Of a stretch of DNA of 64,000 nucleotides, positions 35,262 to 44,011 are shown piece after piece. Source of the DNA: Amycolatopsis echigonensis (lineage in GTDB: Bacteria; Actinomycetota; Actinomycetes; Mycobacteriales; Pseudonocardiaceae). Made by a program: the position numbers and the translations under genes. The notes below the pieces were generated by a model. It saw only the letters and a list, made by a program, of their open reading frames with translations, did not search any database and was not told where the DNA came from. Where the stretch lies: positions 47,104 to 111,103 of the forward strand of contig NZ_JACJHR010000025.1 in the NCBI RefSeq assembly GCF_014174495.1, read 5' to 3'. Numbering within the stretch: the first letter of the stretch is position 1; each line of letters opens with the position of its first letter.

Positions 35262-35681
35262 ATGCTCATCCCGTCCGAAGTCACCCCGGTCCCCTGGCGC
35301 AATGGAGCAGGCACCACCCGGGAACTCGCCGCCCATGCCGACCGCTGGCGGATCAGCGTCGCGGACCTTCTCGAAGACGCGCCGTTCTCGGCTTTCCCCG
35401 GCATCGACCGGCTTTTCACCGCTCTCGGCCCGCTCCGGCTGACGATCAACGGCACCCCGGCCGACCTCGAGCGCGGCGACCAGATCCGGTTCGCCGGCGA
35501 GGACACCGTGACCGTCAGCATCGACCAGCCGACCCAGGCCCTCAACGTGATGACCCGGCGCGGGCTTTGCCGGGCCGAGGTCGTCCTCCGCGACCCCTCG
35601 GCGGAGTGCACGGACGGAGCGGTCACGAGCGTCGACCTCGGCGAGCAAATCGCCGATATTCTCCTCACCACGCTGGCATGA
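35262..35681 (+). CDS. hutD: HutD/Ves-family cupin protein
   Basis: The product is 139 residues with the diagnostic HutD start VPWRNGAGTTRELA and a cupin-like beta body. HutD proteins are linked to histidine utilisation and may set the upper level of its products; Ves is the E. coli relative induced at low temperature. No hut gene is next to it here, so the name rests on the sequence alone. Length is a little short, since E. coli-type members are near 190 residues. It precedes the SCO6745-like gene by seven bases. Confidence 0.8.
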   Translation: MLIPSEVTPVPWRNGAGTTRELAAHADRWRISVADLLEDAPFSAFPGIDRLFTALGPLRLTINGTPADLERGDQIRFAGEDTVTVSIDQPTQALNVMTRRGLCRAEVVLRDPSAECTDGAVTSVDLGEQIADILLTTLA

Positions 35682-35688
35682 TGCAGCG

Positions 35689-36516
35689 ATGACCAGCACC
35701 GCTCGGCGCATGTTCGAGCTTCTCGAGCCGATCTGCCTCGTCACGTTCTTCGCCGACGAATGCAACGACGAACTGGCCGCGCTCGGCCACCGCACTTACT
35801 GGGACGGCTATTTCGCCAGCCGCGCCGCGCCCTTGGGGCGGGTTCCGGCCGAGGTCGTGCACGCGGCTTTCTACAACTTCGCCGAGGGCGAGGTCGCGCG
35901 GCACATCCCGAGCGCGTGGGAGACGATCCCGCCCGAGGCTTCCGTCGCCGCGCGGGAACGAGGCAGCGCGGCCTCGTTGCGCCGGATCCTCGGCGACGAA
36001 CTGGCCGGGTCTCCAGGGCTGGTGCGCGCCGCCGACCTGACCGCCAAGGCCGCGACGAGCGCACCCACCGCGGGCCGGATGATGTACGCCGGAATGCGCA
36101 CCCTGCCGATGCCGAGCGATCCGGCCGCCCGGCTGTGGCATTCCGCGACCATGCTGCGCGAGCACCGAGAGGACGGGCACATCGCCGCGCTGGTCGGCGC
36201 GCGGATCGGCGGCGCGGAGGCGCACATCCTGTCCGCGCTGGACATGGACATCCATCCGCCGGAGTCGTTCGGACGCGTCCACCATCTGCCGAAGAAGCGG
36301 CTGGCCGCGGTCATGAACGGCTTGCGCGGACGAGGGCTCGTCGACAGCGACGGCCACTTCACCGAGGCGGGCCGCGAACTCAAGCAACACATCGAAACCC
36401 TGACCGACGAACTCGCCGCCGCGCCGTACGAAGCCCTGTCAGCCGCCGAACTCGACGAACTGATCGCCGCGCTCGAACCGATCACCGCGCGGCTGGTGGC
36501 CACCGGATCACGGTGA
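35689..36516 (+). CDS. SCO6745-family protein with C-terminal winged helix
   Basis: The product is 275 residues and matches a widespread actinobacterial family. The N-terminal part is helical with the conserved YWDGYFASRAAPLG and VVHAAFYNF segments. The C-terminal 90 residues look like a MarR-type winged helix (RLAAVMNGLRGRGLVDSDGH). DNA binding has not been shown for most members. It begins seven bases after the hutD-like stop, so the two are co-transcribed. Function unknown. Confidence 0.8.
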   Translation: MTSTARRMFELLEPICLVTFFADECNDELAALGHRTYWDGYFASRAAPLGRVPAEVVHAAFYNFAEGEVARHIPSAWETIPPEASVAARERGSAASLRRILGDELAGSPGLVRAADLTAKAATSAPTAGRMMYAGMRTLPMPSDPAARLWHSATMLREHREDGHIAALVGARIGGAEAHILSALDMDIHPPESFGRVHHLPKKRLAAVMNGLRGRGLVDSDGHFTEAGRELKQHIETLTDELAAAPYEALSAAELDELIAALEPITARLVATGSR

Positions 36517-36583
36517 CGAGCCGGCGTAACGGGTCCGCGCCTCGCTGCGACTTCGGGGAATCCGGGTCACAACGAGGTGTCTC

Positions 36584-36994
36584 ATGTCCCTTGCCAAAGC
36601 CTTCGCCACCACCACCGCGACCGCCGAACCTACGAGCGGCAACCTCGGCGACGCGGCGCCGGCGGGCACGAAGAACGTCAGCGATTTCGTCACCGTTCAA
36701 TCGCTGACCAACTTCGCCGCCATGACCGGTGCCGTTTCCGCGGCCTGGGGCGGCGCGCAGCGGCTCTGGAATCCCTTGCACGGCCACTGGTTCCCGTTCA
36801 CGCTCTGCGCCCTGTTCGGCCTGGTTTCGCTGCTGGCTTCGCGACCGGGCGAAAAAGCGCTCGACGCCAACGGCACGCTGGTGCCCGGCCAGGCAGCTCC
36901 GCTGATCCGGTGGCTCCAACCGTCCTTTATCGCGCTGGTCAACGTCTTCGTGCTCTACGGGGCCGTCATGGGAGCCGCCGTGGCGATCAAGTGA
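36584..36994 (+). CDS. Hypothetical membrane protein
   Basis: The product is 136 residues. A polar 45-residue N-terminus is followed by three or four hydrophobic helices (FAAMTGAVSAAWGG, WFPFTLCALFGLVSLLA and FIALVNVFVLYGAVMGAAVA). No enzymatic motif. ATG 36584 was taken because it gives the full frame, though the ribosome site is weak. It is convergent with the DUF1003-RyR gene, with only two bases between stop codons. Unrecognised. Confidence 0.6.
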   Translation: MSLAKAFATTTATAEPTSGNLGDAAPAGTKNVSDFVTVQSLTNFAAMTGAVSAAWGGAQRLWNPLHGHWFPFTLCALFGLVSLLASRPGEKALDANGTLVPGQAAPLIRWLQPSFIALVNVFVLYGAVMGAAVAIK

Positions 36995-36996
36995 CC

Positions 36997-38694
36997 TCAG
37001 TCGTGGCGCGCGGCCAAGCGGACGGCGTCCATCGCCGCCACCTCCTTGGGCGTCCGGCGTTGCGCGCCCACGCCGAGGAACCCGCCCTCCTGGTTCACCT
37101 CGGCGACGACCGTGGCTATCTCCACCAGGAATTCGCGGAAGTCCGGCAGCTCCGCCGGTGCGGTGGCCGCGACGATCGCTGCGGCCGAGCGGATCGTCTT
37201 TTCCGCGTACGGCAGGTATTCGGAGTATTTGACGCCCGGCCGCAGGCCCGTGTCGAACGCCGACGACGCGGCGACCTCGCGGATGAAGCGCCTCGGATGC
37301 GCGACGCTCGCTTCCCGCAAGGTTTTCACCAGCGCGAACATTTCGTCCGAATCCACCCCGCCGACGGAGAGCCCGACCAGGATTCCCGACGCCATCATCG
37401 CCCGCTGCAGGGTCGCCCATTCCTCGGCGGTGAAATCCTCCTCGCCCGCACCGCCGCGAGCCCGCCCGTCGCGGACCACCTGCATGCCGACGCTGGCCAC
37501 CAAGCCCGGGATGCTGCGCGCGACGTGCAGTTTCCGCGCCCGCACCGGCTCCGGCAGATCGTCCCAGGCGACCAGATGCGGGTCGGCCACCTCGCCGGAG
37601 GCCTGTTCGGTCCGCCACCGGTCGTGTTCCCGCTGGGCCAGCAGCAGGACCTCGTCGTCGGCGAACGCGACGGTGAGGGCCGGGTCGAAAGCCGGCACCA
37701 TCACGCAGCCGACCAGCGCGAGGTGTTCGCCCAGCTGCCGGGCCTGGGCGCGGGTCACCGCCTTGTGCTCCTCGGGCGCTTGGTCCCAGCGGGGCGGGAC
37801 CCAGGCGTGGACGGCGCGCTGGGCTTGGCCGTCGACGTCGTGGATGGCCCGCGCGAGATCCTCGATCAGCTCGCCGCGGGTGTAGCGGCTGAGGTCCTCG
37901 ATCAGCCGGTCCTGCGCCTCGAGCCGCGCCTTCATCCGGCGGCATTCGTGCAGGATCGCCTCGCCGTTGAGGTAGGTCTGCTCGGAACGGCGGTCGCCGG
38001 CCTGGCCGAGGACGCCCTGGCCGACCATGATCACAATCATGAAGACCAGCTGGACCAGCGTGGACAGGAAGGTCATGAACGGGAAGGGGTACGGGTCCAG
38101 CCGCTGCACGCCGAGCGCGGCCAGGCCCATCCACACCACCTGCGTCCCGGCCGCGAGGTAGAACGCCCACATGCTGCCGAGCCGCTGCGTCAGCCAGGCC
38201 GCGATCCGGCCGTTGACGCTCACCGCCTGGTCGAGCGCCTGCGGCGGCCGTTGCACCCGGTGCTGCTGGATCCACGGATGCGGGCTCGACTCCAGCAGGC
38301 TCACGCCGCGGCTGAGCGTCCGGTCGTGCTCGTCGAGATGCCGCTGCAGGTCCGCGATCTGCTCGAAGACGGCCTCGGCGTTTTCGTAGGTCTGCACCGA
38401 ACGGCGGTCGGCCGCACCGCCCAGCACCCGCTGGCCGACCAGGATCACCAGGCACAGCACCAGCTGCACCACGTTGTCCAGGAACAGCAGGAACGCGAAC
38501 GGATACGGATCGACCGCGCGCAGCGGGCCCCACGTCGCCAGCGCCATCCATCCAGCGACGAGCGCGAGGACGACATACAGCGCGGGCATCGACCCGATCG
38601 CGCGCGTCAGCGCGGCCGCGAACGCGCCGTTGAAACCGACCTGCTCGTCCGCGGTCGTGGCCGGACGCCGCGGCAACCGCGGCAGGCGCGGCAT
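36997..38694 (-). CDS. Double DUF1003 membrane protein fused to RyR domain
   Basis: The product is 565 residues. Two copies of the DUF1003 membrane module lie in tandem: GSMPALYVVLALVAGWMALA with DPYPFAFLLFLDNVVQLVL, and GSMWAFYLAAGTQVVWMGLA with DPYPFPFMTFLSTLVQLVF. Each ends in a GQ-VLG-A-DRRS-QTY motif. A RyR-type domain follows (LAQREHDRWRTEQ, DPHLVAWDDLPEPVRA). The last 150 residues look like a TerB-type helical domain (FLVEIATVVAEVNQEGGFLG). RyR domains often occur in bacterial signalling and conflict systems. ATG 38694 follows a basic region; GTG 38709 is possible. Function unknown. Confidence 0.78.
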   Translation of the reverse strand: MPRLPRLPRRPATTADEQVGFNGAFAAALTRAIGSMPALYVVLALVAGWMALATWGPLRAVDPYPFAFLLFLDNVVQLVLCLVILVGQRVLGGAADRRSVQTYENAEAVFEQIADLQRHLDEHDRTLSRGVSLLESSPHPWIQQHRVQRPPQALDQAVSVNGRIAAWLTQRLGSMWAFYLAAGTQVVWMGLAALGVQRLDPYPFPFMTFLSTLVQLVFMIVIMVGQGVLGQAGDRRSEQTYLNGEAILHECRRMKARLEAQDRLIEDLSRYTRGELIEDLARAIHDVDGQAQRAVHAWVPPRWDQAPEEHKAVTRAQARQLGEHLALVGCVMVPAFDPALTVAFADDEVLLLAQREHDRWRTEQASGEVADPHLVAWDDLPEPVRARKLHVARSIPGLVASVGMQVVRDGRARGGAGEEDFTAEEWATLQRAMMASGILVGLSVGGVDSDEMFALVKTLREASVAHPRRFIREVAASSAFDTGLRPGVKYSEYLPYAEKTIRSAAAIVAATAPAELPDFREFLVEIATVVAEVNQEGGFLGVGAQRRTPKEVAAMDAVRLAARHD

Positions 38695-39065
38695 GCGTCG
38701 GCGGTTCACCCGATCTGTCCGGATTCGGCGGTCGCGCCGGCTTTCCCGCACATTTTCGTTCGCTCCCTGGATCCGCGCCGCGGCACCGTCGAGCCCCTTT
38801 CCGCTTCGAGCCGGTCTCTGCGCACCAGTATCCCGGCGCGGTCCGGGAGGGGTCCACGGCACCCGTGCTCCGCTGTCCACAGAGGACTCTTCCGCCGTCC
38901 GGCGACGACGCCGCTGGCTTCCCCGGAGCCGATGAGCTTTCCGCTGGCACCTGGTCCGCCCTGACCGGCGTCGTCCTGATGCCCGTCCGCGGGCAGTTTC
39001 CGCCGAGCGACGGCTTACCCCTTCTTCACCTGGACCCGGAGATCCGGCAAGCTGGACCGGTGCCC

Positions 39066-39551
39066 ATGGAATCAGCGATCGACAACCCCGCCAAGGACCA
39101 GTTCGAGTACTTCATCGACGAGCACCGCGAGGCGCTCCGGCACTGCCTCGACGGGCTCACCGAGGAGCAGGCCCGCCGATCGCTCGTGCCGTCGCGGACC
39201 ACGCTGCTCGGCTTGGTCAAGCACGCGACCTTCGTGGAGAAGGTCTGGTTCGACGAAGCCGTCACCGGCCGGTCCCGCGCCGAGATCGGCATCCCGGCGA
39301 CACCGGACGAATCGTTCATCCTCACCGACGACGACACCGTCGAGTCCGTCCAGCGGGCGCACCGCGAAGCGTGCGAGGACTCTCGCCGGGCCACCGCGTC
39401 GCTCGAGCTGACCGACCTCCTGCCCGGCAACCGCCGCGGCCTGTTGCCGCTGAGGTTCGTTTACCTGCACATGCTGCGCGAACTGGCGCAGCACTGCGGG
39501 CACGCGGACATCCTCCGCGAGCAAATCCTCGCGGAAGCGGCTGCTTCTTGA
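39066..39551 (+). CDS. DinB-family protein (DUF664)
   Basis: The product is 161 residues, a four-helix DinB fold of the DUF664 type: HREALRHCLDGLTEEQARRS, then LGLVKHATFVEKVWF and a late LRELAQHCGHADILRE. The three conserved His positions (KHAT, AQHCGHA) form the usual metal site. Members include mycothiol-dependent maleylpyruvate isomerase and thiol-transferases, so a thiol-dependent enzyme is possible. The start follows a GCC stretch without strong Shine-Dalgarno. From 38695 to 39065 I see no gene. Confidence 0.82.
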   Translation: MESAIDNPAKDQFEYFIDEHREALRHCLDGLTEEQARRSLVPSRTTLLGLVKHATFVEKVWFDEAVTGRSRAEIGIPATPDESFILTDDDTVESVQRAHREACEDSRRATASLELTDLLPGNRRGLLPLRFVYLHMLRELAQHCGHADILREQILAEAAAS

Positions 39552-39721
39552 CCGGGTACGCACCGTCCTTGTCGACGCCGACGGCGGCGGAGTTATCCGA
39601 GAACTTAGCCGACAGAACGGCCATGTCCACACGAGATCGCACAAATGCGACGTCTCTCGGACGTGACCCCCTCCTGCGGGAGGCTCCCACCGGCGGGTGA
39701 CCAGCTCACACCCATCCGCCG

Positions 39722-41263
39722 ATGGTCCGGCGACGAATGCCTCGCATGTCCTCCCGTCTGCGGATCCTTCCGGCAGCGCTGTGCGGCGTCCTCGCCCTGG
39801 TCGCGGCCTTAACCGCCGGGCACCTGGTCGCGTCGTTCGGCAACATCAACGCCTCGCCGTACCTCGCCGTCGGGAACGGCGCGATCGACCTGACACCGCT
39901 GCCGCTGAAGGACTTCGCCGTGCGAACCTTCGGCACGTACGACAAGACTGTCCTGCTCGGCGGCATGGCAGCGGTGTTAGTGCTCGTGTCCGCCACGGCC
40001 GGTCTGCTGTCGCGCCGGACGCCGTGGCCGGGCGTCGCGGTGATTGTCGCGTTTGGACTCATCGGTGGGGTCGCCGTGGCCGCGCGACCGGATCTGACCG
40101 CGATCGCGTTGCTGGCTCCGCTGGCCAGCCTGGTCGCCGGGACGGCAGTCTTCCTTCTGCTGCACCGAATCGCGACGCGACAGCAGGCAACGGACTCCTC
40201 GCGGCGGCGCTTTCTGCTCAGCAGTGTCGGTACCGTCGTCGGGACCGGAGTTCTCGGCGGTGCCGGACAGGCGATCAGCGGGACGCGCGACGCTGCGGCT
40301 TCCCGTGCGGCGGTCGGGCAGCTCGTGCCCGCGGTTTCCGCCCCGCCGATTCCCGCCGACGCGGACTTCGCCAAGCTCGGCACCCCGGCGTTTCTCACGC
40401 CGAACCGGAATTTCTACCGCGTCGACACCGCGTTGTCCGTTCCGCAGGTGCGCACGGAGGACTGGAGCCTGCGCATCCACGGAATGGTCGAGCGGGAAAT
40501 CCGGTACCGCTATCGCGATCTCCGCGACCGGCCTCTGGTCGAGCGCACGGTGACGATGACGTGTGTGTCCAATGAGGTCGGTGGCGATTACGTGTCCACT
40601 TCGAACTTCGTCGGGGTCGATCTCGCGGATCTTCTGGAGGAAGCCGGAGTACAGCCGGGTGCGGAGCAGTTGTTCTGCTCCAGTGTGGACGGTTGGACGT
40701 CCGGCACCCCGGTGGCGGCCGCGCTCGACCGTTCGCGCAGCGCGATGCTGGCGCTCGGGATTAACCGCGAGCCTCTGCCGCTGGAGCACGGTTTTCCCGC
40801 CCGTCTGGTCACGCCCGGCCTTTACGGGTACGTCTCGGCGGTCAAATGGGTGGTGGATATCGAGGTCACCACCTGGAAGGCCCGGCAGGCGTACTGGCTC
40901 CGCCGCGGCTGGGGCGAGCAGGCGCCGATCAAAACCGAATCGCGGATCGACACGCCCAAGGGCTTCGACACCGTTCCCGCCGGGACAGTGCGCCTCGCGG
41001 GCGTCGCCTGGGCGCAGCACACCGGGATCGCCGCCGTGGAGATCAAAGTGGACAGTGGAGCCTGGCAGGCGACGACGTTGTCCGCCGAGGTGAACCCGAA
41101 TACCTGGCGGATGTGGTGGACCCAGATCGCGGTGAAGCCGGGTACGCACCAGGTGTTCGTGCGGGCGACCGATAAATCCGGCTATACCCAGACGGAAACC
41201 CGTGCTGGGACCGTGCCGGACGGCGCGACCGGATGGCATTCCACGACTTTCATCGCTTCCTGA
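39722..41263 (+). CDS. Membrane-anchored sulfite-oxidase-like molybdoenzyme
   Basis: The product is 513 residues. The first 150 residues hold four transmembrane helices with a C-terminal arginine-rich SSRRRFLLSSV stretch resembling a twin-arginine signal before the catalytic domain. The molybdopterin fold carries the Cys ligand in MTCVSNEVGG and a YHAxxxR-like PLPLEHGFPARLVTPGLYGY block. A C-terminal dimerisation domain follows, ending before a TTFIAS tail. Such YedY/sulfite oxidase relatives face outside. ATG 39722 is the longest start; 39737 or 39746 are possible. It sits upstream of a fasciclin lipoprotein and may share its expression. Confidence 0.87.
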   Translation: MVRRRMPRMSSRLRILPAALCGVLALVAALTAGHLVASFGNINASPYLAVGNGAIDLTPLPLKDFAVRTFGTYDKTVLLGGMAAVLVLVSATAGLLSRRTPWPGVAVIVAFGLIGGVAVAARPDLTAIALLAPLASLVAGTAVFLLLHRIATRQQATDSSRRRFLLSSVGTVVGTGVLGGAGQAISGTRDAAASRAAVGQLVPAVSAPPIPADADFAKLGTPAFLTPNRNFYRVDTALSVPQVRTEDWSLRIHGMVEREIRYRYRDLRDRPLVERTVTMTCVSNEVGGDYVSTSNFVGVDLADLLEEAGVQPGAEQLFCSSVDGWTSGTPVAAALDRSRSAMLALGINREPLPLEHGFPARLVTPGLYGYVSAVKWVVDIEVTTWKARQAYWLRRGWGEQAPIKTESRIDTPKGFDTVPAGTVRLAGVAWAQHTGIAAVEIKVDSGAWQATTLSAEVNPNTWRMWWTQIAVKPGTHQVFVRATDKSGYTQTETRAGTVPDGATGWHSTTFIAS

Positions 41264-41327
41264 CCAATCCGCTGCCGGTCCGGCGCCGAATCCCTCTCGA
41301 ACAGTCCACTGTGAACGGAGAATTCCC

Positions 41328-41993
41328 GTGAAGACCCTTTGCCTCGCCGGTATCGGTGCCGCTGCCGCCCTCGCCCTCACCGCCTGTGGCAGCGGCACTG
41401 ACACCAACGCCTCGAGCGGCAGCAGCCCGTCAGCGATGCCGTCCTCGGCTCCGATCTCCGCGCCGATGTCCAGCAGCGCCTCCGGCGTCACCACCAACGA
41501 CCAGGTCTTCGGCCCCGCCTGTTCCCAGCTCCCGCAGGGCAGCGCGCCCGGTTCGCTCGACTCGATGGGCCCGCAGCCGGTCGCGTCCGCGGCCTCGACG
41601 AACCCGCTGCTCACGAAGCTGGTCGCGGCCGTCAAGGCCACCAACCTGGTCGACACGCTCAACAGCCAGCAGGCCATCACCGTCTTCGCCCCCGCCGACC
41701 CGGCGTTCAACGCCCTCGGCGACGCGAAGTTCAACGAGCTGGCGGCCAACCCGAACCAGCTCGCGCCGATCCTGCAGTACCACGTTGTCGGCAAGCGCTA
41801 CGACGCCAAAGGCCTCGAACAAGCCGGGACCGTCACCTCGCTGAACACCGCGGGCGGCCCGCTGAAGATCGAAGGTTCCGGTGAGAACCTGACCGTCAAC
41901 GGCGCGAAGATCCTCTGCGGGAACATTCCGACCAAGAACGCGACCGTTTTCGTCATCGACAAGGTGCTGACCCCGGGCACCAACAAAAACTGA
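41328..41993 (+). CDS. Fasciclin-domain lipoprotein
   Basis: The product is 221 residues. A lipoprotein signal with lipobox LTAC (Cys20) is followed by a Ser/Ala linker. A single fasciclin domain then spans about residues 85-220, with ITVFAPADPAFNAL and VVGKRYDAKGLEQAG. It resembles MPT83/MPT70 of mycobacteria, secreted or surface adhesion-type proteins whose role is unclear. GTG 41328 has CGGAG upstream. It lies 64 bp after the molybdoenzyme gene and has a strong terminator, so the two may form one unit. Confidence 0.88.
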   Translation: MKTLCLAGIGAAAALALTACGSGTDTNASSGSSPSAMPSSAPISAPMSSSASGVTTNDQVFGPACSQLPQGSAPGSLDSMGPQPVASAASTNPLLTKLVAAVKATNLVDTLNSQQAITVFAPADPAFNALGDAKFNELAANPNQLAPILQYHVVGKRYDAKGLEQAGTVTSLNTAGGPLKIEGSGENLTVNGAKILCGNIPTKNATVFVIDKVLTPGTNKN

Positions 41994-41999
41994 GCCGTC

Positions 42000-42029
42000 G
42001 GACCCGGCGCGTGTTCCCGCGCCGGGTCC
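42000..42029 (+). terminator. Terminator after the fasciclin gene
   Basis: GGACCCGGCGCG (42000-42011) and CGCGCCGGGTCC (42018-42029) form a perfect 12-bp stem with a 6-nt loop, followed by GGTTT. It separates the fasciclin gene from the sigma factor gene. Confidence 0.75.
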
Positions 42030-42107
42030 GGTTTCCCAGAACAGCCCGGCGTGTGCGGCGTCCGCGACTAAGAACCGCAGTACCACCCCATTCCCTCAGC
42101 GTCGCGC

Positions 42108-43028
42108 GTGCCGGATGATGACCAGGTGGACTTCGAAGCGCACCGCGGCGAGCTGACCGCCTACTGCTATCGGATGGCCGGCTCCTTCCACGAGGCAGAG
42201 GATCTCGTGCAGGAAACGCTGCTGCGTGCGTGGAAAGCCCGCGACCGGTACGACCCGGCGCGTGCTTCCGTGCGGACCTGGCTGTACCGGATCGCGACGA
42301 ACGTCTGCCTGACCGCACTGGAGGGCCGGGCCCGCCGCCCGTTGCCCTCCGGTCTCGGTGCCGCGAGCGACGATCCGGGCGCACCGCTGCAGCCGGCGAT
42401 GGACATCCCGTGGCTGCAGCCGTTCCCCGACGCGCGCTGCGATGCCGACACGCGCGCCGGGCTGCGGCTGGCCTGGATCGCCGCGACGCAGGTCCTCCCG
42501 GCGCGGCAGCGAGCAGTCGTCGTCCTCCGGTCGGTGCTCGAGTTCAGCGCGGCCGAGGTCGCTACGCAGCTGGAGACAACCGTTCCGGCGGTCAACAGCG
42601 CGCTGCAACGGGCCCGCGCGACGCTCGCCGACGCGGGCGGGATGGACGAGATCGCCGAACCGGACGACGCGGAAGCCCAGGCCGTGATCGACCGGTACGC
42701 GCGAGCCTTCGAAGCCGCGGACGTCGAAGGGCTCGTCCGGCTGCTCACCGACGACGCGATCATGGAAATGCCGCCGGTCCCGCTCTGGTTCCGCGGCAGC
42801 GACGACTACGGCCGGTTCATGCACCGCGTGTTCGAAATGCGCGGAACCGGCTGGACCATGCGCGGGCTCACCGCCAACGGCCAGCCCGCGCTCGCCGCCT
42901 ACCCGGCCGACGGGCGCCTGCACACGCTGCAGGTCTTCACCGTGACCGGCGGGCGGATTTCGCACAACGTCGTCTTCGCCGATCCGGGGGTCTTCGAGGC
43001 CTTCGACCTGCCGTCGAGGATTTTCTAG
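42108..43028 (+). CDS. ECF sigma factor with SnoaL-like C-terminus
   Basis: The product is 306 residues. Region 2 of sigma-70 is ELTAYCYRMAGSFHEAEDLV; region 4 is LPARQRAVVVLRSVLEFSAAEVA with a helix-turn-helix. A SnoaL-like domain of about 120 residues follows (AFEAADVEGLVRLLTDDAIM). This build is that of the large SigJ-type ECF group, where the C-terminal domain may replace an anti-sigma. No anti-sigma gene is adjacent. The start is GTG 42108; a GTG at 42126 is possible. Regulon unknown. Confidence 0.88.
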   Translation: MPDDDQVDFEAHRGELTAYCYRMAGSFHEAEDLVQETLLRAWKARDRYDPARASVRTWLYRIATNVCLTALEGRARRPLPSGLGAASDDPGAPLQPAMDIPWLQPFPDARCDADTRAGLRLAWIAATQVLPARQRAVVVLRSVLEFSAAEVATQLETTVPAVNSALQRARATLADAGGMDEIAEPDDAEAQAVIDRYARAFEAADVEGLVRLLTDDAIMEMPPVPLWFRGSDDYGRFMHRVFEMRGTGWTMRGLTANGQPALAAYPADGRLHTLQVFTVTGGRISHNVVFADPGVFEAFDLPSRIF

Positions 43029-43098
43029 CCGGGGACCGATGAGTTCAGCCGGGGCCGCCGGTAAGTACTGGCGACCACCGACTGAAGGGATCTCCGCC

Positions 43099-43674
43099 AT
43101 GAGCGTCATCGTCATCGCCTTCACCACCCTCGACGGCGTCGCGTCCGACCCGGACGGCTCCTCCGGCACCCCCGGCGGGGGCTGGGCTTTCCGGCACGGC
43201 GCGGAGGCCGTCGCGGGCGACAAATTCCGGGTCGGGAGCACGCTGGACGACGGCGTCCTGCTGCTCGGCCGCACGACCTGGCAGCTGTTCTCGACCATCT
43301 GGCCGCACCGCGACGACCCGTTCTCGCGGCGGATGAACGCCGTGCCCAAGCTGGTCGCCACCAGCACCCTCGCCGACACCAGCGCGTGGCAGAACTCGTC
43401 GGTCCTCGACGGCGACCTGGTCGACGCGGTGAAACAGGAAGAACGCGACGTCGTCGTCACCGGCAGCCTGAGCGTCGTGCACACCCTGATGGGAGCGGAC
43501 CTGATCGACGAGTACCGGCTGCTGACCTTCCCCACCGTCCTGGGCGGCGGCACCCGCCTGTTCCCGGACGGCACGGGAACCGCGCATCTGGAGTGCGTTT
43601 CGGTCGAACGCGTGGGCGCGGGGACGCTTTCGCGGTATGTGCGCGGAAATTCGGTGGAGGATTCCGGGCGGTAA
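43099..43674 (+). CDS. RibD-type dihydrofolate-reductase-like protein
   Basis: The product is 191 residues in the dihydrofolate reductase/RibD C-terminal fold: VIVIAFTTLDGVAS at the N-terminus, LLLGRTTWQLFSTIW for the pyridine-nucleotide side, VVVTGSLSVVHTLM and VLGGGTRLFPDG. Members use NADPH, but real substrates are mostly unknown. ATG 43099 is preceded by GAAGGGATC; the longer frame from 43039 is not supported. From 43675 to 44011 I see no gene. Confidence 0.85.
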   Translation: MSVIVIAFTTLDGVASDPDGSSGTPGGGWAFRHGAEAVAGDKFRVGSTLDDGVLLLGRTTWQLFSTIWPHRDDPFSRRMNAVPKLVATSTLADTSAWQNSSVLDGDLVDAVKQEERDVVVTGSLSVVHTLMGADLIDEYRLLTFPTVLGGGTRLFPDGTGTAHLECVSVERVGAGTLSRYVRGNSVEDSGR

Positions 43675-44011
43675 GCCGTACCCGCCGAACTCTGTACGCT
43701 CGGGCCGATCCCGGCCGAGCGCGGACCGGATCGACATCACCGCGTGCCTGCTCGACGAGGCCCGTCAGGCTCGGCTTGCCCACCGCGGCGAGCCGAGCCA
43801 GCTTCTTCCTCTGCACCAAGGATTCGCGACATGGCCGCCTCGGCGACGGCTAGCGCGCGGAACCCGCCGAATCGTCCAGCCACCGGCCGATTCCGGGTGG
43901 ACGTGACGTACACCCGGAAGACCGGAGATCGCGTGCTCCCGCCGGTACACTGTGGAGCGTCAGCGGCCGAAGACGGCTGGGCGCGATCAAAGCCGTGGAG
44001 CCGGACGAACG

